Source of the DNA: Atherinomorus stipes | Taxonomy: Eukaryota; Chordata; Actinopteri; Atheriniformes; Atherinidae | Length of the DNA stretch: 64,000 nt | Direction of reading: 5' to 3' | Assembly: GCA_023101725.1 (NCBI GenBank) | Contig: JALJCO010001098.1 | Span: 1,674,001 to 1,738,000 of the forward strand | Shown here: one piece after another, positions 11,935 through 23,314 of the stretch | How the letters are laid out: every line of letters begins with the position of its first letter | How positions within the stretch are numbered: the first letter of the stretch is position 1 | Program-made: the position numbers and the translations under genes | The notes under the pieces: model-generated | What the model saw: the letters and a program-made list of their open reading frames with translations, nothing else | Databases searched by the model: none | What the model was told of the DNA's origin: nothing

Positions 11935-12380
11935 CAGGGGAGGAGCTAGGGGGTGGCCACCCCCATGCTTTAACCGGGTGGTGCCCAAGCAGTTAGAGAC
12001 CCCAAGCTGCTTCCAAACCACTTTCCCTTCTTATTTTAGACACTAGCTACCCCACACATTTGGAATTTTTAAGATCGGAGATGCAGAAATTGAAAACTAC
12101 TTTTAAGGTTTTCTCGCTGAGTTATTGCGATTGGTGAAATAAAGCTGCTGCTTCACAGGGGAGACCCACAACTGCTTCCAAACCACCTTCCCTTCCTCTT
12201 TTAGACATGACCTACCCCATACAGTTGAAATTTTTGATTCGGTTTGATTAGGTATGTATGTGTGTTATCTGTATCGGCCTTTAGGAGCTGAAATTTATAT
12301 ATGAAATACATTAAAAAAACGTGTGCTCTGAGGTAACTGCTTATGGCCACCCCAGTGAAAAATGTCTGGCTCCACAACTG
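11935..12380. mobile_element. hAT-like MITE with internal tandem duplication
   Basis: It starts CAGGGGAGGAGCTAGG. The far end, read in reverse, contains a matching 'gagccagac...tggggtggcc' block. Candidate 8-bp flanks CAGATGGA (11927-11934) and CAGACAGA (12381-12388) agree at 6 of 8 positions. Inside, a block near 12003-12090 is repeated at 12165-12245 (both contain 'tgcttccaaaccac'). Confidence 0.6.
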
Positions 12381-12481
12381 CAGACAGACAAACGCCCGTG
12401 ATGACATTACCTCCTTGGCGGAGGAAACAAAAGTGTAATAAAAAGACGATGTCCAGGAATCATGTCGAGCTGTCGTTGCAG

Positions 12482-12932
12482 GTCCCATGAGAGGCTGCTG
12501 GTCTCACCAGATCGTCTTGAGGACCGCATGATGACGATGGGTCTGCTGGGGGCAGGAGGCGACAGAGGCGCGGGGAGCGGGATGGTTCCCACCATGGGCC
12601 GACTCAGCCACCACCAGAAGGCCCAGTCTCAGCAGAACATCTGTGCCACTCCGTCCATGGACCGCCACCACATGATCAAGATGAACTCCCACCCAGCATC
12701 AGGCCACGACCACGAGCGCAGCTCCGCAGCCGGGCCCGGAATGGGGATGCACGGCGGCTGGGACTCCCACGGGGGCCACAGCGGAACTATCGGGAGCCAC
12801 CCCAACGCCCGCCGCATGGCTTTTGCCAGCAAGAGGCAGAACACCATCGAACAGCTGCACTTCATTCCTGGAGGAGGAGGAGGAGGAGGGCAGGGACTGC
12901 GGACTGGGAGTAAGAATGAGGTGACAGTGTGA
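12482..12932 (+). CDS. shisa7: Shisa-family protein, last coding exon with PDZ ligand (shisa7-like)
   Basis: The terminal exon encodes about 150 residues ending KNEVTV, then TGA at 12930-12932. EVTV is the class I PDZ-binding motif shared by Shisa6, 7 and 9, through which these receptor auxiliary subunits contact PSD-95-type scaffolds. The exon begins RSHERLLVSPDRLEDRM and contains SQQNICATP and a conserved-looking KRQNTIEQLHFIPGG block. A Gly run encoded by GGA repeats (12869-12891) follows. The acceptor is GTTGCAG, and its phase fits the donor at 9639 exactly. Joined, the two exons give about 276 residues of the tail. There is no frameshift or internal stop. Start codon and N-terminus are outside the recognised part of the gene. 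Confidence 0.85.
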
Positions 12933-14294
12933 ACCAAGATCAAGAGGAAGATAAAGAGCAACGGACATGTGAAGACTGATGAAGATGAGGGGGAAGTATT
13001 CACTGGGGGGGATAAAAGAGAGCAGAGTAGGAAAAGGCAAAGAAATGAGGAAGGTTTGATCCCTAACAGGGTTTCACCATGGAAACAAGCTGCAGTCAGC
13101 CCCCCCTTTAAAAATCAACAACGTGGTGGATGACCACGTTATAATCTCAAAGTGATTAAAGCCAATTGAGTCTCTCCTCGTCACTTTCTGTACTGGAAAA
13201 GAGAATATTCAGCCATTCTTTGTTCAGGAAGGGTTTGACTCCCTCCTTAAAAGAGCAAAAACGCAGTTGAAAGGCTGCTGAGTATTCGCTGTGACTTTTA
13301 TCGAAGGATATCCGCCGAGTTGTTGAGTTGTCCTTGAGTTTTATTACTCTGTCCTCTGAATCCTCGAGTGCTCTGACAGATTCATCTGTCTTTGAATCCG
13401 CTGCGGATGATGAAGAGCGCCGAGGGCGAGGCGGGCAGGTTTGCTTGTTGTTGTACTTATAAAGGTATTTAAAACCAAACAAGTTACTTTTGTATGAAAC
13501 TAACTTGATATTGGTAATATTAATATTACTGAGCCCTGTAGGATTTTGTGTATACTTAGCTGAAAACGTATTTAACCTTAACCCAGCCACTTTGTAACTT
13601 AAAGGCTGGACGTGTGATCAGCCCATCATCGCTTTCTCTAGTTGGGATTGATTCAAGTAAAACTGCTGAAACACTTGAGCCACGTGCAAGTAATTGTCAT
13701 TTTAATGGCTTTATATGGCTTCATTAACTTGAGATTAAGATACAAAATGAACAACTTAAGCAAAATAATACCTCTGTAAAGTCATCCTGCTGCCACGAAG
13801 GCCCAGTCACACCAGTACTTCACAATGACTTTGAAGTAATTCCTTTTTTTTTTGCAAGTTGATGCCATAGAAAGCTGTCTTTGTATCTCAACATGGACGA
13901 AGCTATTTGTAGCTATGTATCATCCTTTGTGGGGATGCAAGGGTCTCTAGGAAAAGCTCAAAAAAGCATCTGTGAACAGAGTTTAAACTTCCCGGTTGTC
14001 CCTCTAGTAGCGACTTTGAGCGTCAGCCCTGCGCAGCAGGACTGTGACTGAGCTGCCAGCTGTTGTGTAGTTTGGTAAAAATGAACCAGTTTTATTTCTT
14101 TTTGTACATTAGTTGTTGCCGTCTGCTTCAGAGTCTCCACATGAGACGTTTTGGTGAGTAAAGCTGTTTTTTCTGTCAAGAAAAAGTCAAATGTTCCCTG
14201 CTCTGCAGCCCCGAGTGCAGCACCCTTAATGAAGATCAGTGCGTTGGAGATAATAAAAATCTGCAACTACCCATGTGAGTATTTTGATATAAAA

Positions 14295-15221
14295 AGGGAT
14301 GTTTGATATTATCAACCAGTATTGGCATTAAAATATTGTATCAGAAAATATCGGTTTTCGTTTTTTCAGACTGATATTTTTGCTGACGAAATCTTGCGAT
14401 ATTTCGTAACGAAACGAGATCTCGTGAGATTTAGTTCCATCTGTCAGCACTGCTCCAGCATGGAGAAAAGTCAGTTAGCAACATGTTTGCTAATGGTGCA
14501 TTCCAGTTGTCTAAGGACTGCAAGCAGACGCAAGTTGGTGACATCATTACGAGGTATTTTGCATTCCAGTTGCACCAACTTGGGGAAAAAAAGACTACTC
14601 CAAAACAGCCTATTTGTGAGCTAGAACAGCTAGAAATTAACAAATTTCTAGCTAGAAAAATAAGACATTATAACAATGTTACCATGACAACAGACAATTT
14701 CAGTGTGTGTGTGTGTGTTTAATAAACAGCACATATTCACGCTGTGTTTTAAAGAAAAAAAAGACCGCAGTGAGTGTAAAATTCAATAACTCGGTGCTGT
14801 TTACGTTCGAAACTTATGAACAGAAAAAATCTTATATAGAAGTTTAATAAACACAACAATGTGCTGGATGCAGCCATCTTTAAATCTACAACCTTATTGT
14901 CCTCTGCAAATTATGAGCTGGTATCTTGGACAAACGAGTTCACGACGTCACATCCTTGGAAGAACAAGTTCCGAGACAACTGGAACGCGCTATAGTACCT
15001 GCTAGTATCCGATATATGGCTGCCAGATGTCAAAAATGAACTCCTCTGGCTGAGTTAAGGCTATTTTGGGATCTTTGCTCTCGGAGCAGAATATAGTTGA
15101 ATCTCTGAGATTTACAACCTCACAGTTGCCCGCATTTATCGGTATTGGTTGATATTGGAAATTAAGACTTGGACAATATCAGATATTGGTGAAAATGAAA
15201 AAGCCAATATTGAACATCCCT
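14295..15221. mobile_element. DNA element with AGGGATGTTTGATATT ends
   Basis: The left end AGGGATGTTTGATATT is inverted as AATATTGAACATCCCT at the right end (15206-15221). Both arms carry multiple 'gatatcgg/ccaatatc' sub-motifs. It is about 930 bp with no transposase-like frame. It may lie inside the shisa7 3' UTR. Confidence 0.7.
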
Positions 15222-15542
15222 AGATATTAGACTGAAAACTCATCAAACTTTTTTCCATTTAATTAAGAAACGCAGGTGCTAGCAATGTTTTTTTTGTTTC
15301 ACCAGTGTTAAAAAAAAAAAAAAAAAGGCTTTCCCAAGATTTCTACATCGTGTTTCACAGAAATCTGAATGCAGTCCACTGTGTTTCTGCTGTGACTGGG
15401 CCTTAAAGTAATACTCAACATATAGAATGATTTTTAAGCTAACTTAAAGCCTTGTACAGTTAATTTCACTGAGTGTACGTCATTGAAACACCATAATTGG
15501 TGAGAACGTTTGGAAGTAGATTTCTCATCCAGAGGAACCAAC

Positions 15543-15694
15543 CTGTGAACAAACATCCCCCGACAATGTTTTAATCTTTTCATTGAGCAGGTCTGTGAGG
15601 AGCTTGAGGGTTTCTTTCTGCTGCAGACCGGCATCGGACAAACCCTCCCACACATGTACGACGCCACACGCTACCTGCGAGTTCAGCTGCTCAC
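15543..15694 (-). other. Exon-like antisense ORF of unknown identity
   Basis: On the minus strand a 152-nt segment is preceded by a strong pyrimidine tract and acceptor (minus strand 'ccttcccttcatacaag') and followed by a possible donor GTTGGT. In frame it encodes GEQLNSQVACGVVHVWEGLS, then DAGLQQKETLKLLTDLLNEK, then IKTLSGDVCSQ, which looks like a real amphipathic-helix protein. I do not recognise the family. The + strand frame over the same bases (LPHMYDATRYLRVQLLTLYE) is an alternative reading. It could be a decayed exon of an antisense gene or chance. Confidence 0.25.
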
Positions 15695-17639
15695 CTTGTA
15701 TGAAGGGAAGGAGGGCAGATGGGTTCAAAGCAGGGGGACAATGGACATTTCACACCAAGGGCTATACCGAAATATCTTTGTATGTCTGTGCTCTTTAATG
15801 TCTGCTTCTCATTTTCATTTCTTCTATCTGTCAGGAGGCATGCTTGTTCATACTTTCAGATTTTTCTTTTCTTTGTAGAGAGTACTAACACGAAAGGGAA
15901 TTCTGCAGAGTGAAGGGACTTTTGTGTAACATGTAAAAACACTGTTATGTTGAATATTGTCTTTGGAGAAGAGGTGACCATAATGATGTCATATTTTGTA
16001 CGTTTTCTTGTTTGTTTGCTTCCCTGGCGGTGAGATGGACCTCTCAGCCACGACGGCTGGCTCTCCCCTTCCTCTGGGAGACAGATGTAATTGAATATTT
16101 AGGGAAGCTTCCTGCCAGCCATTTGTAGTATTTTAAATAACGTTTTCACGTGTCTAAAAGAAAAAAAAGACCCCCTTAATAAGACTCATCATTAATTCTT
16201 TTGTCTTTGACTTCAACATGTATTTATTTTTTAAACCTCTGTGGATTTTAATATATAATCCTGGATTTTATAGTGGAGTTTGGGAAAAGAAAAAGAAAAG
16301 AAAGCTTTGTATTCACTAGAACAAAAAGAGCTGATGCAATCAAAGAGAAAAGACGGACCACGCGATGATGTCAGAAGCCAGTATCTGTGACTGATGATGT
16401 CACGGCGTGTATGTGTCTTAATGTACATGCGTCTGTTAGATCTGTGTGCCCGTTTGTGTAACTCCCGACGTCGTCGTCTTCTTTGGAATGCTTAACCTTT
16501 GACCCGACTCGGATCGTGTCCTCGGCACGCGGAGACGAGTTTTAGACCGAAACTGCCATAAAGATTTGTTCATATCAACTAGTAATGAAATGTTTCTTTT
16601 CCTTTTATTTAAAGGGATGCTACGATCACCAAAGTGAGGACTTCCCAAACATTTCAAAAACATGAATGGAAAAGTATGATACTGAATCAAGCTTTTGTAT
16701 TTGAAGCGAAGTGAGACAGCTGAGTGCGTTAATTTATCGCATGGTTCATGAATTTGTATTGCTGTCATTTGACTCAGTATGTATTTGCTAAGGGCGATTT
16801 CCATTTCAGTTTTCTTCTAAAGCAGCTTTCTCATTTGTGCTCATTTTTAAGAGGATTTTTAAGGGCGCAGAAGTGAAAAGAAATGACTTTTTAAAGCTGC
16901 CATACCCATCGGGGGGGGGAAAGCTATTTCCATTCAAGTGTTTTGGGTTTTTTTAGCGACGGTAGTTGTTTCTGATTTGGTGGAGAATCTGTTGTGACTT
17001 GACTTTGGCTGACTTGTTGCTTTTAAAGATTCAAGGCAAAATTTTTAAAAAAATGTGTTGGGAAATGTAAAGGAGGTGACATTCGGTTGTGTTTTTTGAT
17101 GTCTCGCTCATTTCTCCTCACACCTTCAGAGGTCTGTTACTGTTGTTGTAATCCATGTTAAGTTACTTGCTCCCCTGATAAAACTGTGTGCCTGTGTGAG
17201 TGTTTGTGTGTGCGTTTGTGTGCGCGTATGTGTGAGTGTGTCAACCACAGGGGGGAGGCATGGGCATATTTGTATTCTCTAAGCTACTCTGCATACCTCA
17301 AACTGTATGATATATTTATTTATAACATCCCTTAAATGTCTATTTCCAAGAATATCCCAACAAAGGTCTCACAGATGTGCAACCCTTTTGTTATTGGTGA
17401 TCAATTCTTGCGTTTGTAGAAATCATCCTGTTAAAATGATAATACCAATAAAAAAGATACACTAAACCACGTTTGTCATGAGTTTTTTTTAATAAAAATT
17501 TGCTGCTATCATAAATGGATTTGGTTTGAAATGAATATAAGAAAATTAGTTCATATTTATTCATAGCGTGTAATGATGTTAAATCTTCCACACAGACAGG
17601 ATCAGCTTGTTCAAACTCTTCATTAAGTCAATATTAGCA

Positions 17640-18120
17640 ATCGACTGATACATATTTCTTAGGGCTATTTTAGGGCTGATACTTTCTCACAACCTGCCGA
17701 TATTTGGGGCTGATACAAGAACAAAGCACTTCATATAAATATATTAAAAAGAAACTGTGCACTTGTAAAAAAAATATTAGAATCATTAAATTTGTAATAA
17801 ATGCATGTATAGAAAAAGTCTGTAAATTATGCAAAGTAGGGGTGTTGCCTAACACATCCGACATATCGGCAGATACCAGTACCAGCAAAACATGCAAATA
17901 TCGGCCTAAATATTGACTGAAGTACATTTATATCTGTGTTAATTTATGTTTTTTTCTAACAAGGTTAAAATGTTTACGTCAAGCCTGATGCCCTCACTCA
18001 CATGGCAAGATAGCCGATATGGTTCATTCAACAGTAGTAATGGATTATCGGCCGATATGCTCAGCCCAGGTATCGGTATCAGATTTGATCAGAAAAAAAT
18101 GGACCGGTGCATCTCTTTTC
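17640..18120. repeat. 'atcggccgata'-type interspersed repeat
   Basis: It contains the recurring motifs 'ccgatatttggggctgatac', 'catcggcagatacc' and 'tatcggccgatatg'. Related sequence is found at 35709-36120, 43284-43985 and 46735-47545. It is an old non-autonomous DNA element with blurred edges. Confidence 0.6.
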
Positions 18121-18589
18121 TTGAGTCTATTCAAATAAAACACACCAATCCACAACAAAACCATTTCTATCTCTGCAAAACATAAATATGCCATTGATAT
18201 AATTTGTTTTATGATACTTTACCATTTTAACCCTCAAAACAAGGGTTTGGACAACACAAAGTGACCGGACTCTGCAAATACTAAGGGGGGACTTTTGGTT
18301 GAACTTGACATATTTATAGGGATGTTACCAGAGCCACGACTTCTGTTTTGATTGTGCTCAATTTGAATTAAATCACTCTTATTATAAATCTTTTACACTG
18401 ATTTAAAGTATTGCAAGTAGAAGAATGACGAGTCTCTCATGCAACACAATATAGACACCTTACAGTGTCATGCAGCATGTTCCATAATGGCATCTTTAAT
18501 TGACTAATTAACATTTCACCACCTTGGTGTAAAAGTACACACATAGAAACACGCACAAGGGGACTTAATGCCAAACAGTGTGAAAATGC

Positions 18590-19241
18590 TCTGTTATTTT
18601 GGGTGCAAACGAGTATCCCTGCACGCGCGCCCATGCACACGGACACACGCGCGCACACAGTTTATTTATTCATGAGCATCATGCTGGAAAGGATCAGTTT
18701 TTTGCAGCCCGAGGGGCAGAGGTGGCAGTGAGCACGGCGGCGGCGGTGTGGTCGCAGCCGGACAGACGAACCTGCGCCTGGCTCTACCCGGAACCATTAT
18801 GCAGACAGGAAACTACCATTTTACCGCTAGCAGCATCGGCGAAGCCGTCGTCTACAGAGGGGGAACACCTAAACCTGACACGGGCAACGGGAAAGCAGGC
18901 AGACGTGGGGAAAAGCAGGGAAAACACGAGCGAAACAAAACAAAGGCGACGTGTTGGTGAGGACGTGCAGCGAGACGGTCGTGCTTTGGGACTGAAGAGT
19001 TAGACAATGGACATATTGGACCAGGCCAGCGGAAACGGGTTTTGTTAGCGAGTAAAAAGCAGCCCTCCTGGGCCGATGGAGATCCAGGCCTTCCACAGCG
19101 TTTTTCCATGGATGAAGAAAAAGGCCCCGCTGACAGGCAGTAGGGACCCTGCTTTCAGAGCGCACTCTCAACTTCATGTTCTCACGCTTCTGTTGCCATG
19201 TTTCTGAGAGCTTGGAGCACCCAAAGAGTGTATGTTACAAG
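18590..19241 (+). promoter_or_regulatory. CpG-rich region; candidate znf865 promoter and first exon
   Basis: An abrupt island of CpG-rich sequence, with an alternating purine-pyrimidine stretch at about 18621-18660 and GGCGGCGGCGG at 18737, sits in otherwise A/T-rich DNA. It ends at a plausible donor, AAG then GTAAAA at 19242. No long protein-like frame is present, so it would be a non-coding first exon. Assignment to znf865 is inferred from position and strand. Confidence 0.45.
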
Positions 19242-19612
19242 GTAAAACAAAAAGAAGAAAGAAAAACAAAAGCTGCTTCCACAGCAGGACTGTGTTTGCT
19301 AATTTGCTAACTGCCAAGCTAATGGCTAGCTGCTAAGTTGATAGCATTGCTAGCCTTTGGCCAGAAAACATTGTTTAGCTTTGACCTAGGTAGTTTAATA
19401 CCTTATTAATTATCGTTCTGCACTTAATGAATTAAAATAAATAAAAAAACACACTTACGTTTAGCTTAATTAAAGCGAATTGTGTTATGTTTTAAAGGGT
19501 TGGAGTGATATTTTTATAGTTTGTTATCGTTGGTTAGCAATGTGACTGACGGATGCTAGCAGGGTCTGATGGATCAGTCTGATATGATCGCTATTCTGTT
19601 TTTGTCCTTTAG

Positions 19613-19713
19613 ATTGTTGAGCTGCAGCTCAGAGTTGTCGGTCCACACATAGTGAAGTGTCCCCCCCCCCTCACCTGCGACCCAGCAGGAGCTTCGGACC
19701 TGTGGATCAGCCG
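19613..19713 (+). other. Candidate 101-nt non-coding 5' exon
   Basis: It is flanked by a strong acceptor (pyrimidine tract 'ctgtttttgtcctttag' ending 19612) and a strong donor GTAAGG at 19714. No protein-like frame is visible. Position and strand suit a 5' UTR exon of the zinc-finger gene downstream. Confidence 0.4.
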
Positions 19714-21920
19714 GTAAGGTGCAAACAACCACCACATTACTGGAGGTTTGGTTCAATATCTGGGTTTATCAGTGTCAGTGTGGTTGTTACTGGTGTCAGT
19801 GGACGTGTAATCCTGAATCTAATAGTGCTAAACGTGATAATCTTATCACTAAAAAACTGTGCAGATATTTAATGGAGGTTGCATATTTTTTCTCAAAACT
19901 TGCTGAGCCCTTTGTCCAAGTGAAACACAACCGCAACAAACTACTTATGACACATTTGTAACACAATAACATACTTGAAAGAAAGCAGATTGCAAGTAGG
20001 TTAAATCCAGCATGTCAGTCCTCCTGATTGAATTCTAACTTGTTAATCTCCAGATTTTTTTTACTATCATGTGGTTAGGTTGTATTTTAACTGTGTGCCT
20101 ATAATTTACGTTTATAGTAAATATTTTAAAAAATGTAGGTTGGTTTCAAATGTTTAGCCATATCAAACAGGAGTAAAACATATATCACGGTGTGTTTTTC
20201 TGTAATATATTGAGGCCAGTACCAGCCATGCCTAAAGTTGTTTATTTTTGATGTGACTATTTTGAGATTACAAGTAAAAAAAAAAAAAAAAAAAAAATCT
20301 TAATTGGATACTCTAACTTTTGACACATATATTAGCCAAATATTATAATATATCATAATATTATTAATAATGTAAGTAATAACAGATGATTTCTGGGGCC
20401 AATATAAAGCACTTGATGCATGTTGGGTCTTTAAGGGTGCTGCCCTCCTCAAATCCAGACATTGCAACTTTGCAGGAGTGGATCCGTCTCTTATTGGATC
20501 ATGTGACCTGGAGCGCTTTGCTTTATGGCTCGCTGACTTCAAATTAACAGGTCGAATTAGTCTGCAAACATAATTCCAAAACATGGATGGAGACTGTTTA
20601 ATTTAGCTAAAGTTTTGTGGCATGTGGGAAGTTATAGGTTTAATGCCCATACTGGCCAAAAGTTACACAGTATCCCTTTAATATTGTTAAACTTATTTTC
20701 ATATGTTAAAAAGAAATTTTTCCTATTATCTTGGGAAATTGGTCTTTTTCTCAAGATGACTACTTCCCTTTTATTACGAGGTAATCACGAGATGATAAAG
20801 GTTGAATAAAAAATGTGGGATGAATAGGTAATTATCACAGCTGGCTGCAATTTGTTACAGTGAATTAAGGTATGAAAATTAGAAAGAAACCAACATCGAA
20901 AAAAAAAGCGGCTTTGTTTTTTCATAACTACATAAATTATTTCATTATCTTGAGAAATCAATTATTGTTTTTTATCTTGAGATAATGAAATGAAAAAGTG
21001 GGGAGAGGGAAAATCATGTAGGACTACTGTTGGTGTTATATTTACTACCATTATTACCAAGGGAGGCACATTTATCAAGTCCCAGAATGTAAAAAAAAAA
21101 CTAGTCTCTGGTAAAGCTGAACATAAAATTGCTATATTTAATCTTAAGTATTGATTGAAATAAAAGTTCATTATTATTTAAAACATATTCAGCCCTGTAA
21201 GTACTAACTCTAAATATGTTTCAGAGCTAAAGTAGTATTTACATTAAGCAGATAATGTCAGATTAGGAGAAACGAGTTTAACACATCAAGATTTCTCCCC
21301 AGTACGCCCATGTCTCTGTGCGTCTAGACCCATATATATGTTTAATTTATTAAGATTTATTACATCTGGGTATGTGCAAAAACTGCATGACTTTCATCTT
21401 TTCAATATTTTCTGTGAAAAATGCGGGAATGATGTCGTTGGAATGTGAGAAAACACTGAAGAAAATCACAATATCGTGCAGCAGGATGAAATAGGAAAGC
21501 ATTCATGTTGCATCTATTCTGCAGGCTTATTAGCTCCCACATTAGCTGCTAACGGCAAGACCCCCGCCATGCTCACTAAAGACCGATGTAATGAAAGTAA
21601 CTGGAAGTTACACCGATACTTGCACAAAAAGAAATCTGATAATATAGACGAGGATTTCTTCTGTATCTTGTATCACAAGTGCAGGTGTAGGATCAGATTA
21701 GAACAATAATCTGATTTTACTCCCAGTTATCAGATTTTGATGGTCATGTAAACAAACTCGATGTTTGAAACAAGCTTTTAAAAAGATCAGGTTTTTCTGA
21801 GGAATTTTTAATACACTGAATCTTTATTTCTCTGTTTAACTTATCATTTTCCAGTTAAAACCATTTGATAAGTTATGATTTTATATATGTTAATTTTTTT
21901 TTGCCTTTGTGTTTATCTAC
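19714..21920. other. No recognised gene; probable intron
   Basis: A/T-rich DNA with an A-run at 20277-20297. No supported exon or clear repeat boundary. It would be intronic if the 5' exons at 18.6-19.7 kb belong to znf865. Confidence 0.4.
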
Positions 21921-22447
21921 GGAAAAAGAAAAAAAAAAAAGAAGAGCTAGGAAAAAGGAGGGGAAAAAAAAGGGCAAAAAAGGAAAAAAAGGGGGAAAAA
22001 AGAGAAGGGAAAAAAGGAAAGAGGGAAAAATAAGGAGAGAGAAAAAAAGGGAAAAACCAAAAAAAAAAAAAAGGAAGGAAAGGGAAGTCAGGGGGAAAAG
22101 GGGAAAAGGGAGGGGGAAGGAGAGATAGCAGGAGAAGGGGGGGGAGGATGGGGAAAGGAGGAAAAAAAAAAGAAAAAAAAAAGGGAAAAAACAAAAAGTT
22201 CAGGGGGAGGGGGGGAGGAAACTCCCCCAAAAGGTATAAAATTTTATAAAAAAAAAGAGAAAAAAAAAATAAATAAAATTAATATATAAAAAAAAAAGAT
22301 ATATATATATATATAACAAAAACCAAACCAAAACCCTCTCTGTAAGAAAAAAAAAAAAAGAAGAAAAAAAAAAAAAAAATAAATATGAAAAAAAAAAAAA
22401 CCCCCCAAAAAAAAAAAAAATAACCCAAAAAAAAAAACCAAAAAAAG

Positions 22448-22482
<35 letters not shown>

Positions 22483-22525
22483 AGGGAAATTCAAAAAATA
22501 AAAAAAAAGTAAAAAAAAAAAAAAA

Positions 22526-22576
<51 letters not shown>

Positions 22577-23314
22577 AAAGAAAATATAAAAAAAAAAAAA
22601 AAAAGAAATATACAAAAAAAAAGAAAAAAACAGAAAAAAAAAAAATAAGACTAAAAAAAAAAACAAAAAAAAAGGAAGAAAAAGGAAAAAAAAAAAAAAA
22701 AAAAAAGAGGAAGGGTGAATTATGAAGAGAAAGATCAAAAAAAAAAATATATAAAAATATAAAAAAAATAAACTTAAAACAATAAAAAAAAGGAAGAGTA
22801 GGGAAAATTAAACTCCCGCCAGTGAAAATGGGGGAAAGCGGGGGGGGGGGGGAGGGGGGGGGGAGAGGGGCTGGGGGGGGAGGGGGGAGGGAGGGAAAAA
22901 TAATAAGGAAAAAGCTTTCTGCTATCTACGAGAAAGAGGGAGGAGAGCCGCGCGCCTGAGAAAGGAATAAATGGGGGGAACCCACTCATCCCTCCGACAG
23001 AAAAAAAGGGCAAAAAAATGGGAGAAAGAAAAGGAAAACCTCCGGAACAACCCCCTTGGGGGGGCTGGGGGTGTGGGGAAGAAAAGGATAAGGAGAGGGA
23101 AGAGAAAAAGGGGGAGGGGGAGAAGACGGGGGAACAAGGGGGAGAATGACGGGAAAAAATGACTTCAACCCGTATACCAGGAAGGCCTCGGAGGCGCCCC
23201 AGGGGAGAAAATGAGGGGGAAGAGAACGCGGAGAGGGGAGAAGAATAGCGCGACATCTTTTTTAAAGGGGGGGGGGGGAAGAAAACCATAAACGAAAAGA
23301 AGAAAGAGGAAAGT
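21921..23314. repeat. 1.39 kb near-pure purine tract (A/G)
   Basis: Almost every + strand base is A or G. It goes from GGAAA-type mixtures (21921-22230), through almost uninterrupted A with odd C, T and G (22240-22800), to G-rich runs (22835-22890 and 23040-23280). There is no tandem period I can define. Open frames here are compositional artefacts. It may be a real expanded polypurine tract whose sequence was mis-called, or an assembly artefact. Confidence 0.85.

Larger units (their letters stand above)
10734..12427. mobile_element. Fold-back DNA element hosting two hAT insertions
   Basis: The left end carries CCGCCAAGTAGGA and the right end TCCTCCGCCAAGGAGGT in inverse. Segments 10750-10910 and 11753-11900 are inverted copies of each other, including the 'gatgaggccacatggg' block and the 'tggtgttgatccgga' block. 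The hAT-like elements at 11010-11361 and 11935-12380 interrupt it. No open frame resembles a transposase. Confidence 0.65.
9640..12481 (+). other. shisa7-like intron
   Basis: A 2.84 kb intron from GTCAGT at 9640 to TTGCAG ending at 12481. It joins phases exactly: the last two bases AG plus the first G make an Arg codon. About 60% of it is transposon-derived (10734-12427). Confidence 0.85.
12933..17455 (+). other. Probable long 3' UTR of the shisa7-like gene
   Basis: No splice-flanked + strand coding exon follows the stop at 12932. AATAAA-containing sequence at about 17447 ('ccaataaaaaagat') is preceded by TG-rich and ATTTA-rich DNA typical of vertebrate 3' ends. Earlier AATAAA motifs occur near 14721 and 14846. 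The 4.5-kb extent is an inference; RNA evidence would decide it. Confidence 0.35.

Noticed and set aside
9258..12932. Calling the Shisa exons shisa6 or shisa9
   Set aside because: All three paralogues end in EVTV, so the motif does not decide. The flanking znf865-like and dbp genes favour shisa7. A phylogeny of the full protein would settle it.
21913..23289. Open frames of 60-171 codons on both strands of the purine tract
   Set aside because: Composition alone (A/G-only sequence) gives stop-poor frames of Phe/Pro/Ser or Lys/Gly/Arg; they are not proteins.
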